This document shows, piece by piece, positions 33,020-42,760 of a stretch of DNA of 64,000 bases. The DNA is from Oscheius onirici (taxonomy: Eukaryota; Nematoda; Chromadorea; Rhabditida; Rhabditidae): assembly GCA_932521025.1 (NCBI GenBank), contig OW051468.1:2914064-2978063 (forward strand), written 5' to 3'. How positions within the stretch are numbered: the first letter of the stretch is position 1; each line of letters opens with the position of its first letter. The notes under the pieces were generated by a model. That model was not told the DNA's origin. It made no database searches and worked only from the letters and a program-made list of their open reading frames with translations. The position numbers and the translations under genes were made by a program.

Positions 33020-34356
33020 ATGTCGACGACCACTGAAATCGTCCACGAAGATTGTTCCTTCGGTGTTGAGCCACGCCGCGTGGTCGAGTTCTATGCTTCT
33101 GCCACTTACGGACTAGCTTCGATCATCCTCTACGGTCTGGAGATTAACGTGATCTTTAGGAACAAAGAACGCAATCAGCCCTTCTATCAGCAATTTGTCT
33201 ACTTGGCTATCAATGTAAGAGGTTTTCTTTACTCCTCCCTCTAAATTTCGGTACTTCAAGAATAAACCTCATTTTTCAAGGTCACGCTTGCGTTTTCTAG
33301 CTTTGTGATGTTCAAGTCAAGTTGTCGCAATTGATGAGATTTTTGAGACAACTGATGAGACAACTTTGCAGAACATGGCAAAGCTTAAAAAAGTATGCTT
33401 GGGCAAGAAAATTGACGTTTATTCTTGAAGCGCAAAAGTTTAGTTGAAGGCGTAAAGAATGTAAGAGGTTCAGAACACGGTTCTTTGGCTGTGCATCTTT
33501 CTCATCGAGCGAATCGTCCCACATCCCGTTCGTCATTTCCTTTCTTCTTCTCAAATAACATTTTTACAGCAGCTTTGTCACTTCTTCTATCCCACCTTCA
33601 GAGAGCTCAGTTGCATTTGGTCTCCTATCGGATCTCTCTGTATGATGACGATTTCTGGCCAGCTAGCAATTGGCATTCTCATCAACCTCAATCGTTCTGC
33701 TGTCATTTTGTGGCCACTAAAGGCAACCAAGGTAAGAGAGTGCTCATTCTAGCAAATGACTTGAAGATTTCGAAACTGTTTGGAAGACATGCTCTTCTTT
33801 GTGTCTTTCTGTTCTCGGCTGCCTGCAGCACCATCATGTGGTCTTGGAACGCCCGAGTACATTGGGTCAGTTCGAACTTGGCTCTCCAGTTCACTGAACA
33901 GTGGCCTCATGTAGTATTTTACAGTAATAGTTTCTAAATCTCTTAAGATCAGTCCAAATCTGACGCTCAGTATACTCTCCATCGTATTTCTAGTGGTAGT
34001 CTGTACAACCACCACTGTGAATCTCATAACATTGTGTAAATATGACTCTGATACGAAAAGGGCTGAGATTAATCTCATTTGGACGAATGCTACCTTTACA
34101 TTGGCTACACTGTTTCTTCTTTTCTTCCTGGTATACCCTGTAAGTTTCCATTGAACTAATCGCTTTAGATAGCGAGCTACATTGCGTACTTTAAAACGTT
34201 TGACGACAAGTTAATTAACACTCTTCAAACTGTTAAAAGTATGCCGATATTTCAAAGTTATTAGTTTTTTCAGGCTTGGTCTTCGACATAAGCACCTTAA
34301 CTCCAGCATGGCTTCTTTTAGCGACAAATAAGCCAGTGAGGGCCCGTAACAATTAA
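33020..34356 (+). CDS. Nematode serpentine chemoreceptor (srg-like 7TM)
   Basis: Putative chemosensory GPCR. Exons 33020-33214, 33474-33731, 33767-33910, 33948-34139, 34169-34238 and 34274-34356 join in phase. The start is MSTTTEIVHEDCSF. Hydrophobic segments appear in order: EFYASATYGLASIILYGL; NNTVLWLCIFLIERIV; WSPIGSLCMMTISGQLAIGI followed by NLNRSAVILWP, the srg-type Asn-Arg motif at the end of TM3; HALLCVFLFSAACST; LTLSILSIVFLVVVCT; ATLFLLFFLVYP; and TM7 LVFDISTLTPAWLLLATNKP with the D-x-PW-like signature of this superfamily. The length (about 312 residues) is normal. No frame break, so it seems functional. The subfamily (srg versus sru/srv) is uncertain. Confidence 0.85.
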
Positions 34357-35582
34357 ATGGAATCATTACTACGAATTTTCGTCTTAAAACTGCAAAGAAA
34401 AAAAGCAAAAGACCATTCAGAGTAACTATGACATTATGCGATCTCGTGTTCACGCACTTCGGTATCATCATTATGATGCAGGAATCGAACCAGAGCGCAT
34501 TCAGCCGCAGTGTTGACACTTTCGCACTGCGCCATTGATGTCAGCCTTGCGGTTCTCCGGATGAGAGTCTTGTTGTTGGTCGCCCTCGCGGAGAAAAAGT
34601 ACAAAGAGATAAAGCGTTAGCTTCAATAAAATCGCTGTTGTCTTTAAATTCAAACTGGAAGTCGCGTTTATTTGTTGGTTTTATATTTCACAAAAGCAAG
34701 TGATTATCTCCGACTGATGGTCCAATACTTTAGCATCTACAAATCTTGATAAGTGTTTTGTGTAAAATATAACCTTTGTGTTAAATGTAAGACAAAAATA
34801 GACATGTTTTTGCATAAATTTGGCAGAAAACAATGTGAGAAAGCCAGGGATAGAACTCGGACTTGCCAGGCACACGCATTGAACCAGTCGTCCTCTCGCT
34901 CAGAGTGCCTTCTGTACATTTCAGTGCTTCCGTGGCTTCTTCACCAGATTTTCAAGGTTCGGAAGCCTTTCTAGGTAATTTCCTGTCTCAGGACATAGCT
35001 CAGCTTATAAGACGAGAGAGAGTGACAGTTTTTTGTCTAAAGTCTCCAACACATAAACTCCAGTTACAGCTGTTCTGTTTATCAGCAGGAGAAAGAGGGA
35101 CCGGTTGCTGACCTCTCTCAACAGGGTGTGTCCATCAGTGTTTCCTCTAATTCCGAAACAATTACCATACAAGGGTGAAAAGCGAATCAACCTTGGCAAT
35201 CAGTCTTCACCCCGGCGCTATCTGCGCAGCCGTTGACAGACGGGCGCATCTCTCTCTCGACTCCTCTTGCCATGACAAAACCGATGACCGTAATTGGGTT
35301 AGGAACAGAGAAAGATAGAGACAGATCCGGGAGAGGAAGTCAAGGACATCGTTATGGTTTATGAGCTGTCTCCGCACGCGTCCTCTCTGAGTTCGATCCG
35401 AGAGAAATATCTCTCTCGTCTTACAACACGGAAATGGCGGCTATCAATCGTACTTTTTCGCCTAAACGGTTCCTTGGCAGAGAGGAACAAATATAGAAAA
35501 CAGATCGTTGGTTCGTAGAGAGAGTTTCCGGTCGTCTACTTTTAGGAAACAGCTGATATTTCTCATAAACAGACCTCTCGAG
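34357..35582. other. Non-coding interval with tRNA-like remnants
   Basis: Minus strand stretches near 34555-34450 and 34930-34840 contain tRNA-like pieces (GGTTCGATTCC and GAGTTCTATCCCTGG beside D-arm-like sequence). Neither gives paired T and acceptor stems, so I treat them as tRNA-derived relics. Other than that, no coding content is evident. Confidence 0.35.
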
Positions 35583-35843
35583 ATGACGACAGTTTACAAC
35601 CAATCAGTTCCAGTGACAACCTCTGTAATGGCAGACATATGGGCTAATAAAGAAGGGAAATCAGGAAATTTGTGTTTAAATGAAAACATAGAGCGGTTGA
35701 GAAACACAATAAATGCTCCCGACCCTGAAACTGCCGAAGTTCCGCTCTTTATTCCCGTTTTCTTCCGAGATTTCTATATGTTGAGGTTCTACAAAAAATT
35801 TAAAAAACTAGTGAATAGCGGTGAAGTGATGGCGACGCCATAA
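35583..35843 (+). CDS. Small hypothetical protein
   Basis: Open frame of 86 codons from ATG 35583. Frame extends upstream to 35508 without ATG. The protein starts MTTVYNQSVPVTTSVMADIW and has IERLRNTINAPDPETAEVPL. Its C-terminus is aromatic/basic (FFRDFYMLRFYKKFKKLVNS). The composition is protein-like and not a shadow of another gene. No family is recognised and no introns are needed. Could be a terminal exon of a larger gene. Confidence 0.4.
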   Translation: MTTVYNQSVPVTTSVMADIWANKEGKSGNLCLNENIERLRNTINAPDPETAEVPLFIPVFFRDFYMLRFYKKFKKLVNSGEVMATP

Positions 35844-36677
35844 GGACAGTCTTCGTTTCTTCTTTTTGCTCTTGTGTTTCACAAAAAGTGGATTGAGAAG
35901 ATTTTGAAATTTACCATTCTATCGACTCTATGAAACTTGATAAACAATGGGTTAGCTCGAGCTCGAGCCTTCCGTGATTTTTTTTGAAGAAAGTTGGAAA
36001 TCCTTCTCTATGATCCAAAAGTTCTCATTCACGAAAAGTGTTCACGTCCTTGTGTTCCACCGCTTTCCACCTCCATGACCAATGTCCCGGAAAATTGTTT
36101 GATCACGATAATTATCTACAGTTTGTTCAAAAACTGTTTGGGAGACGAGTAGAAAGGGAGTAAAATACCGCGAGGTAGCCAGCGAGCCAGGAAACATGTT
36201 AAATTCTGCAACTTGATCGTTGCTGGACCCTGTGTTACATGTAACGAGACAGTTAAACTCGATGTAAAGTAAAGTCAATAAATGTTTCCACCAACCGACT
36301 ACTTGAACTACATTTGGCTTGGGATATTTTGGCCGTCTTCAGCTATTCTAGCTATTTCTAATCTCCTAACTTCACTTATTAACACTTGTTACAATTTATC
36401 CCTAAATGATCATGAAATTTCGAAGCATAGCCTGTCTTCAAACTGTTAAAAGTTTATCTGGGTATGACTCTTGACAGATGTCGCAGACATCAGAAGAATT
36501 GTATATGTGTGGTAAGTTGAAACGGTATGAGAATCGGATAGCTGACATATTATTGAGTAATTAAAGTTTTCCCCCAATTTGTTGCCTTGTTGTTGCTTTC
36601 TTCCCCTCTCTCCACACACATTCCGTGGATTCCGCTGTCCGTTCAGGTAGCCCCGCCCACCGCAGTCCTTTCCCGTC
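35844..36677. other. Intergenic, no gene seen
   Basis: Mostly A/T-rich. A CTCGAGCTCGAGCC string lies near 35956. Short open frames on the minus strand are not convincing. The last 200 bp should be promoter of the next + strand gene. Confidence 0.4.
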
Positions 36678-39115
36678 ATGTCGTTGCCGCTGTTGTTCGT
36701 TCTCCTCTTGCCGGCCATCGCCTGGGCCCAGGACCAGCCCGTCTGTTCTGCCAATCAGCTCTTCAATGGACAGATTTGCACCTGTGCTCCCGGGTTCGAT
36801 TTCTCTTCTTTTTTTCTCTCGTTTTTTTCGGCTCTCAAACCTCTGTTGATAATATTGTTAGAATGACAGTTGTTGCGTGCCAAAAACCGCCCTCCTGTTC
36901 GTTCAAGGCCGCGCCTCCAAAATCGCGTTGTGCAACAAAGCGAGAACAAGTTGACCGAGGCGCCACAAATCTTTTTACTTTATACCCATTTTGGAGACGA
37001 AAAAGGAAAGGTTTGACCCGAAAGGAAGGTGTGGAACGAGAGATAGTCATCGATGGCCTTCCTCATAGGAACCGCTCGTTTACAGCTATTTCTCGTCGAC
37101 GAACGATGAGTCGAGACAGAGGTGTGAGGACGAGTGCGAGGAAGTCTACTACAGCTATTTCACTGTCGGAAAGTGCGTGAATGACATTTTTGGAAAACTG
37201 CCTCAGGACCAACAGCCGGCCTGCAACATGAGATGTGGAGTGAGTCTTTTTTACATTCTTATTTTTGGGTGGGAAAAGTTTAAATCCTCAAGATATTTTT
37301 TACAAACCCACAGTCTAATTGGCGTCTAGAGGAGTCTTCAAAACATTTGTCGATGCAATAAGCCTTTTAGTTCTAAACCATTGTACAAGCCATTATGTGC
37401 CAGAAAAGACCGGGAAGTGCCGCCGAAACTGAGAAGACATCGCAATCGCAACACAACTCCCGGGCCCAATTTCTGCCAGAAGACGGCACTTTTAAACTTT
37501 TTGATGCTCTACAAAGTTGTAGACAAGATGAAAAACTACAACTTTGAAGAACATGACAAGTACAGAAAATGCTTTCTTTTTGTGGAAAAATGGCCTGTAA
37601 GGCGTCACAGGTTTTCGACAGTGACAAAGCGGAGCCTCATTCAAGAAATAGTCAATGGACTTTTTGACGCTATCAATTGATAAGAGAGTACAGTAAACCG
37701 TTAGCTCTTTTTCTCTGAACCGGAAACTGTTGTCTCTCTCTCTCCCGCAATGACCGTGAACGAGGATCAATAGGCGCGCCATACACACAAAAATTTCTTA
37801 TTGTCGAAAAACGCGCCGGGGAAACAAAACATCTTACTTCTATTTCAGGTACGACTGCGTCTTTGGACCTCCATCGGAATTTTCGTCGTTTTTGCCGCCG
37901 CCTTGGCCACTCTCGTCTTAACTCTGCCCATCTGCATCGCCACCTGCTGCTCGTGTCTTCATGCCAAGAAGGTTAGTTTTTTCTATTTGGAATTTGTTTA
38001 AATAGCAATCTCGGTAATCGCAATCGAATAATCCATAACCGGATATGCCTCTGCCTCGCTTTGGCATCGAAGGCAGACAGACTGTTAGCGGATAGGGGAA
38101 AGTGCACCGACTCAGTCTTTTGACGAACGTTTGAGAACAACTGAGGACTTTCGAAAGACTTCTCTCGACATTTCTTCAGCAGAAAACTTGGTCTCTGAGA
38201 GAAAAGAACACCCGTGATTTGTATCGAGTTTTATGAACCTAACAGCCAGTGCTTTTTGATGTTCCGAACAGGACAGTTTTTTTTCTTTGTTGAGCAAACA
38301 TGTAATACTTGCAAACTAACGGTTTGTACATGTCTTCCACGAAGGATTGTAGGCCAGTTTTTGAGCGCAAACTATGGAGATTCTAGTATCTTCGATGACT
38401 TTCATGTAGCCATTTTTGTAGATTTTGAGCCGTCTTCAATGATACTTCCGTTCTTTTCAGTGAGGTGATCTCAATTTCCTCCCTCTACTGATTCTAACTA
38501 TGGAAACAAGACCAATGACAAACAGAGTGATTGAAAAGAGTTCTTTTTTCTGAGAATATTTCATCTCTTTGTAACACCTTTTCAATTAGTTCGCGCAGGA
38601 GTCAATGTCGAGGAGAATGCTAGTCACAATGCTCATACCTTTTTTCCCAACCCTCTAAACAACCCAAAGAGTGAAACTGTAAACCAGTCCGCATACAGTC
38701 ACCAAAAAACGGCTCGAATTGACATTTAACACCAATGAATTCAACCAGTTTTCTCCACTTTATGTGAACTAATTGGGCGCGGTCGTTGCCTATAAGGTCA
38801 ACTATCTTGCGACCTTCGCTAGTTGATATTGTGATAGTGGACCGACCTAGATCGCACAGCCCGAACCGCAATAATTCCAGCGGTTTGAAACTGTTGACAG
38901 AAGTGAGATGGGATTGGAATTCTAGTGGGAAACGGGACAAAAACAGTTCCTTTTCAGGCCAACAAGCACGCCAAGAGAGTAGTGGTCGAGCAGCAGGCTG
39001 CTCCCTCGAAGGACCAACAGATGGCCACAATGGCCTATTCTCCTTACAGCTATTGGCCTTACTACGTGAGTTTTCCGGACAGTATTTTAAATTTCTGATT
39101 CAGGGACGGGCTTAA
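36678..39115 (+). CDS. Small single-pass membrane protein with cysteine-rich ectodomain
   Basis: Type I membrane architecture. Signal peptide MSLPLLFVLLLPAIAWA, then a Cys-rich ectodomain in two exons (CSANQLFNGQICTCAPG, RQRCEDECEEVYYSYF and CNMRCG). Next is a transmembrane segment in an exon from about 37851 (IGIFVVFAAALATLVLTLPI) followed by Cys-rich juxtamembrane CIATCCSCLHAKK. The short basic/Tyr-rich tail lies in exons after a nearly 1 kb intron, ending SYWPYYGRA and TAA at 39113-39115. Phase is kept at each splice. The about 37242-37850 intron carries a copy of the short hairpin repeat. No specific family is recognised. Confidence 0.7.
37504..37553. repeat. Short hairpin repeat, copy 5 (intron)
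   Basis: GATGCTCTACAAAGTTGTAG, spacer, then CTACAACTTTGAAGAACAT. Same family as the copies at 16.6-19.7 kb. Confidence 0.75.
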
Positions 39116-39687
39116 ACGCCTCTCATGACACTCGAAGAGTCTTTGCTCAGTCTGCATTTCATCATTCGATTCTCGCTTTTTTTCTCTCATCTTCCAAATG
39201 ATTCTAAATACTGCCAGAGATGTTCTCCTTTGAGACGAAATAGTCCTAATAAATGTCTTTTTCCAGTTTGATACACTGTTCTCTCGGGTACACGACTCAC
39301 ATCTGCAGATGGAATTCTTAACGCAACTATTGTTTGTTTAAAAAAAGAGAGCTCGACCGTAACCCATTTAGTTCGCCGCAAGACCGGAATAACACCAGAA
39401 AACTTGGCTGAGTATCTTACGTTTCCATTTTATAAGGGTCTCGCGCGGAAACAAAAGGGTTACGGTCAAGCTCTCTTTTATTTGAACAAACCATAACTGA
39501 TGTCACGACGGTTCCAAAACCACCAGTCCCTCATACTCTCAGTTACTCACAAGTATCTCAGTCTTTCAGTCCCTCAGACTCTCAGTTTATCAATGCCTCA
39601 GTCACTTTGTCTGTTGCTTTAAACTACCTTGCTCTTGGAACAGAAGACACGATTAAATTTTCATAAAGACCAAAATCAATCGTGTTT
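39116..39687. repeat. Intergenic DNA with an inverted-repeat element and CTCAGT-rich tract
   Basis: Arms at about 39329-39366 (TTGTTTGTTTAAAAAAAGAG plus AGCTCGACCGTAACCC) and about 39457-39494 (GGGTTACGGTCAAGCTCTCT plus TTGAACAAAC) are inverted repeats of about 35 bp around a 90 nt loop. Their shared GTAACCC and TGTTYAAAAAAA words recall the hairpin at 10270-10475. A CAGTCCCTCAGACTCTCAGT-like degenerate tandem tract follows at about 39523-39612. Confidence 0.7.
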
Positions 39688-40119
39688 TTAGAACGTTCCA
39701 CTGCTTCCGCTGCCTCCACTGCCTCCATTGTCTCCGCTGCTTCCACTGCTTCCACTTTCATCATCGAACGGGTCGACAGTCCTCATATTCCAGATACCCG
39801 GCATCCCCGTGTAGTAGTTCTTGTTGTTTTTCCACTTGGCCTGATTCTTCTTGCGATCTTCGTTCTGCTTCTCAATTTCCGCCTCGACAATCTTGGCCAT
39901 CTGCTCAAGGGCCTTCATCTCCTCCTCCTTTCGGTGCGGGTAGCTCTTCCTTATCAAGAGATCCTCCTGGACGAGTAGCTGTTTCACTTCGGCGTCCAGC
40001 TGGCTCGGATCTTCTGTGAAGCTCAGCAGAAGTTCAATGTCTTCCTCCAGCGGGTTTCTGGTAGTGATGGGAGCACTCTCTACCAGCAGGACAAGGCCGA
40101 ACAGGACGACGAGGTTCAT
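39688..40119 (-). CDS. Small secreted protein with Gly/Ser-rich tail
   Basis: Single exon of 143 codons starting MNLVVLFGLVLLVESAPITT, a clear signal peptide with likely cleavage after Glu-Ser-Ala. The mature part is charged and helical (MKALEQMAKIVEAEIEKQNE) and continues RKKNQAKWKNNKNYYTG. It ends in a Gly/Ser repeat tail (GSSGSSGDNGGSGGSGS). No family recognised. It could be a cuticle-, eggshell- or seminal-type structural protein, an inference from composition only. Confidence 0.7.
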   Translation of the reverse strand: MNLVVLFGLVLLVESAPITTRNPLEEDIELLLSFTEDPSQLDAEVKQLLVQEDLLIRKSYPHRKEEEMKALEQMAKIVEAEIEKQNEDRKKNQAKWKNNKNYYTGMPGIWNMRTVDPFDDESGSSGSSGDNGGSGGSGSSGTF

Positions 40120-40778
40120 GGTAGACGGCGAGACTTGTAACTAAAATCATTAGACAATTACCATATTTTGTTTTATTTTCAAAAAAAAATATTTACTCTT
40201 ATTTTTCCAATTATAAAAACTTCTTTCTGAGGATTTGAACATTTATTGAAGTTGATGTTGCGTTACCCTGGACACATGACAGAGCAACCTTCCAAAAGGA
40301 ACTGACGGTATGGATGACAAAGTTGTATCCGAAGAACTGTCTGTTTGTCCATGGCCACGAGATTCGTCGTGGCAAGTTAGAAATTGTCAGGATTAGATAG
40401 CAAGTTACTTTTGAAATTGGACTTTTTACAGACTTTGGCTTCTATTGTGTTAGAGGGAAGTAGAAAGCTTTAAAAAACGATAACGAGCAGGTAGAAAAGC
40501 TTGGTGGTACGACGCCGGCAGGCGACGAAGTCGTCTGTTTCGTCATGAAAATACGAAAAACCTTCTTTCCTTCAGAAGAGGATCTACAACCCCAATCGAT
40601 GAAAAGCGTCTATTTGTATTTTTATATTTTGTCCAGATGAACAGTTTTCAGATACTTCACAATAATACTGAGAATTTCAGTTGTGCTCTGCTCGAGCATA
40701 TATTGTAAGAGAATCTAATGACGACACTTCTAGAAATTTTGTGAGAAACTTTATTGTATATGTTACAATGACGGTCGA
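40120..40778. other. Intergenic, no gene seen
   Basis: A/T-rich with poly-A runs near 40180-40215. A GTCCATGGCCACGAGATTCG string near 40345 resembles a piece repeated near 57650. No coding content. Confidence 0.4.
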
Positions 40779-41107
40779 TCATTCAATGATCTTGTTCGTG
40801 GAGACGGGCTTGGCAAGGACGGAGAGGCGGGTCGTGACGTTTCCATTCGAGTCGGACCAGAGAAGAGTCATCCGAATGGACATCAATGGGTTGTCGATCA
40901 TGAGCTCCGAACATCTCCATCCGCGAGCTCTTTCCTCCAAGTCGACCAGATCCGTCTCTTGGAAATCGTCGGATTTTTGAAAACCACTTTTGGAAAACTC
41001 CTTTGAGACTTCTCCTCTTCGGCCTCTTTCTTGACGTCCTTTTCGGTGAGAGCCTCCTCGTAGTTGGCGCGCTGCTCGTCAAAATTCCATTCATTTCTTC
41101 CTGCCAT
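40779..41107 (-). CDS. Small acidic/basic hypothetical protein
   Basis: ATG at 41107 begins MAGRNEWNFDEQRANYEEAL. That frame stops near 40898. A different frame then reads KSDDFQETDLVDLEERARGW, followed by LMIDNPLMSIRMTLLWSDS and NGNVTTRLSVLAKPVSTNK, ending at TGA 40781-40779. A 35 nt intron (donor GTCAAG after EKD, acceptor TCAAAG) would join them in frame. A frameshift is the alternative. The beta-strand-rich C-terminus is protein-like, and the neighbours include sperm-type genes, but no family is recognised. Confidence 0.45.
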
Positions 41108-42225
41108 GTACAGGGGTGGGCATTAATTAGTTGAAACCCGATCTAGCGTCGCTCAGATAGATCGTCCGGGTCTGATTTTTTGGCTCAAGTTAGCCCTACG
41201 AAAGGCTGTTCTTACCCCAGAATATCAAGTGATTTGCTTTATTTTTGTGGTTTTACAGGCCGATTTACTAACTGAAATTTGGGCATTTTTTGTGTATCTC
41301 GCCTATAAATGTTCCAAATGGCAATCTCCAGGGTTCTCTATATCATGCCGCCAAACAATATTTCATACCGATTCCCCCTGCACAGTATTAACTTGTAGGG
41401 TTTTGTGGTTAAAAAGTTTAAATAGCTTGTTTAAAAACTTGTCATTTTTGGCGAAATTCGGGATTTTAAAAGTCGCATATCTCCGTGTCCTTTGAAGTTA
41501 GCTTCGATTTCTGCATTGAAAAGAGCTTGTCAAGAGCTATCAGATTGTAGAACATCATAAAGTCGAAAAGTTTTTTCTTATTAGAGTTTTGCTCGCATGA
41601 ACTTTTGGCATGCGCGATGAAAAGTCCATGATGGGGGTATCATGGATCAAGAAATTTTATTTCGTTCTTTGTTCACTACGTTTACTACGAACCTGCTGCG
41701 CTATTTATAAAGTATTATTTGAAGCTATTTCTTATCGTTTTCTAGCATAAAGAACGAAATAAAATTTCTTGGCGAAAGCCGTCGTAGGTGGCTGGTGTGT
41801 ATTATAAAGCTGAACTTCACTTGAGAACAAAAGGCCTTGAAAAATGTTTTTTATCCTCTTTGTAATCGAGGATAAAAAGGGGGAGCTTGTTTTTTTAGAC
41901 AGTGTCACAGAAGAAAGTGACAAAAAGGTTTTAGAGAGAGATTAGGACTACGGCTCCACGAAAGAATAAAGTACCATGTGGAGACAATGAAGAAAGGGCG
42001 TTGCAAACCTTGTGTCACTCAATTTATACTTATGCTTATCGTATATTATATTTATTATGTACACACTGCCTAATTGTAAGGAACTCTCCAACAGTTCCTA
42101 TATCACCAGAAAACGAGAAGAGATTCTATTTCAGGTAGACATTCAGAACAGATGCTACTAGAGCTTGACTACCACAATAGAAACACCCCGGGGCCTTCAA
42201 AAAAAGTTTATGAAAGTGTTTTGTC
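41108..42225. other. Intergenic, no gene seen
   Basis: A degenerate relative of the short hairpin repeat is at about 41528-41566. A CATGATGGGGGTATCATGG palindrome-like motif near 41627 has relatives at about 51066 and 51221. No coding exon. Confidence 0.4.
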
Positions 42226-42585
42226 CTATAGATCACAGCCCATCGTCATGACGGGCTGACCCTTCTTGTCGGTGATGAGCAGTCCCAAGCTGTCCGGCTT
42301 CTTCTCGAGGTAGATCTGTCTGCCGTCGGGCACCTTCAAATGGTAGAGAATCTCCTGGCCTCTCTTGAGTTTGGTCAGACGACCGCCGTCGCTGAGAGAG
42401 GTGCGCATCACGATGTCGCCAGCTTTCGGCTGGATTGGCGAGGCCAGAGTCGGCAGTTCGGTGGTCACGGTGGAGACGGCTGGCTTCGGCTGCTCCTCCT
42501 CCTTCTCCTTGGCTCCCTGCAGCAGCTTCTCCACCACTGGACGGTAGGAACGATGCTTCGGGTAGCAGGCCGGCTTTGGGTTCAT
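42226..42585 (-). CDS. Small conserved-looking hypothetical protein
   Basis: Single-exon frame of 119 codons starting MNPKPACYPKHRSYRPVVEK. The middle is a Glu/Pro-rich linker (KEKEEEQPKPAVSTV). The C-terminal half looks like a compact beta domain (GDIVMRTSLSDGGRLTKLKR, then YHLKVPDGRQIYLEKKPDS, GLLITDKKGQPVMTMGCDL). It has GC-rich coding composition like the neighbouring kinase genes, and is divergent to the SH2 kinase with 175 bp between starts. A shared sperm-type promoter is possible. No family recognised. Confidence 0.6.
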   Translation of the reverse strand: MNPKPACYPKHRSYRPVVEKLLQGAKEKEEEQPKPAVSTVTTELPTLASPIQPKAGDIVMRTSLSDGGRLTKLKRGQEILYHLKVPDGRQIYLEKKPDSLGLLITDKKGQPVMTMGCDL

Positions 42586-42760
42586 GACGAGTGTCTTCGG
42601 CTACGGGGCACTTCTACTCTGATTTTTACTTTTTTTTTTGTATTTCAAGCAAAAACTTTTCAAACTTTTGTTTCTTTTAAAAGAAACTTTGTATATTAGA
42701 TTCCAATTAAGGTAATTACCGTCAGAGGACAGTCATTGTATCGACTCGATCGCTGAGGAG

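Noticed and set aside
33425-33937. 170-codon + strand frame in the chemoreceptor region
   Set aside because: The N-terminal two thirds are in the wrong frame relative to the membrane-spanning pattern. The correct product needs splicing at 33731/33767.
36587-37180. 197-codon frame overlapping the signal-peptide gene
   Set aside because: It runs through promoter, signal exon and intron in a different frame. The Cys-rich frame with splice at about 36791/37082 is coherent.
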